Source of the DNA: Spirochaetes bacterium ADurb.Bin218 | GTDB taxonomy: Bacteria > Spirochaetota > UBA4802 > UBA5550 | Reading direction: 5' to 3' | NCBI GenBank assembly: GCA_002069965.1 | Contig: MWCI01000032.1 | Location: forward strand, 1 to 35,579 | Length of the DNA stretch: 35,579 nt | In this document: positions 35,100 to 35,579 of the stretch, piece after piece | Position numbering within the stretch: the first letter of the stretch is position 1 | Layout of the letters: the number at the start of each line of letters is the position of its first letter | The notes under the pieces: generated by a model | What the model was told of the DNA's origin: nothing | What the model saw: only the letters and a program-made list of their open reading frames with translations | The model's database searches: none | Translations under genes and position numbers: made by a program

Positions 35100-35579
35100 A
35101 TGAGTAAAGATTTTATTAAGATTCCAAATATGGAACATAATATGTGTTTTGGCTGTGGCCCTGCAAACAATCATGGGTTGAAGATGGTTTTCTGGGGAAA
35201 TGATGACATGGTTTATTCAGAAATAACTCTACCAAATCACTTTACAGGATGGCAGGGGGTTGTTCATGGGGGAATTTTATCCACACTTTTAGATGAGGTT
35301 ATGAGTTGGGGAGCTATTTTTTTGACCAGAAAATTTATTCTTACAAAATCAATGACTGTTAATTACCATAAACCTGTTTTTTCTGGTGATAAGCTTAGAT
35401 TGGAAAGTGTTGTAGAAAGTATACCTGGTGAACGTGAATGCCTTATGAAGGGTAGAATATACAACTCCTCTGGAGAAATAGCAACCTCAGCAACAGGAAC
35501 TTTTGCTGTTTTTACTATTGACAGCGTAAAAAAAATGGGGATTATGTCAGAGAAGGATATACATGATTTTGAGATGATA
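35100..35579 (+). CDS. PaaI-family hotdog thioesterase, cut by window end
   Basis: The frame from ATG 35100 stays open to the window edge, 160 codons. The N-terminus has CFGCGPANNHGL, common in a subgroup of PaaI-like acyl-CoA thioesterases. The hotdog core follows: GWQGVVHGGILSTLLDEVM (the HGG turn and the central helix with the catalytic-site acidic residue), then KSMTVNYHKPVFSGDKLRLE and a final strand TSATGTFAVF. These enzymes hydrolyse acyl-CoA thioesters; the substrate is not predictable. The ribosome-binding site GGGGA lies four bases upstream and may be masked by the leader hairpin. Confidence 0.85.
   Translation, partial: MSKDFIKIPNMEHNMCFGCGPANNHGLKMVFWGNDDMVYSEITLPNHFTGWQGVVHGGILSTLLDEVMSWGAIFLTRKFILTKSMTVNYHKPVFSGDKLRLESVVESIPGERECLMKGRIYNSSGEIATSATGTFAVFTIDSVKKMGIMSEKDIHDFEMI

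Overview
The window is strongly AT-rich bacterial chromosome. The mix of genes (RecB/RecD, TldD/PmbA, an AmrS-type radical SAM enzyme, tig-clpP-clpX-lon, RNase R followed by ArgC, a PtsI-type enzyme I, PAS/HisKA_2 kinase) and the Gram-negative type signal peptides fit a low-GC Desulfobacterota (deltaproteobacterial) genome best. This is inferred from gene content only; no rRNA is present, and a spirochaete or relative cannot be excluded. I see no tRNA, rRNA, CRISPR array or complete insertion sequence.

Layout. 0-3.1 kb: 3' end of recB, then recD. 3.1-5.3 kb (minus): a TetR regulator driving an exported HEAT-repeat protein, preceded by a possible 43-aa gene. 5.5-9.8 kb: a 90-residue unknown protein, the tldD-pmbA protease pair and convergent holA. 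9.8-14.2 kb is the accessory part, inserted between housekeeping genes: on the minus strand lie a two-gene PIN-GNAT-PUA plus ASCH cassette bracketed by two decayed copies of the same type I restriction-modification tail, a possible IS3 transposase scrap, two tandem palindromes, a class II Fic AMPylase-like protein with a winged helix, and a twice-frameshifted DUF3024 gene. 14.2-20.1 kb: tig, a possible 38-aa small gene, clpP, clpX, lon and an intrinsic terminator, i.e. a complete protein quality-control operon. 20.1-26.2 kb (minus): two tightly packed units, 111-aa coiled-coil protein/rnr/argC and ptsI/methyltransferase, with repeated 4-base ATGA stop-start overlaps. 26.4-28.5 kb: amrS and a UDP-glucuronate-type epimerase. 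28.5-34.7 kb (minus): a PAS-PAS-HisKA_2 histidine kinase, an exported 346-aa protein and an exported 1202-aa aromatic-rich repeat protein. The window ends in a PaaI-type thioesterase.

The most interesting points are (i) the RNA-themed cassette at 10.0-11.9 kb, where nuclease, acetyltransferase and modified-base-reader folds sit in one polypeptide translationally coupled to a second ASCH reader, between duplicated restriction-modification remnants; (ii) a hairpin motif with consensus TATCYCCGCYGCWTTCG found at 5.87 kb and 35.04 kb, both in divergent intergenic regions, the second able to pair with the ribosome-binding site of the thioesterase; and (iii) the giant aromatic repeat protein with an internal duplication.
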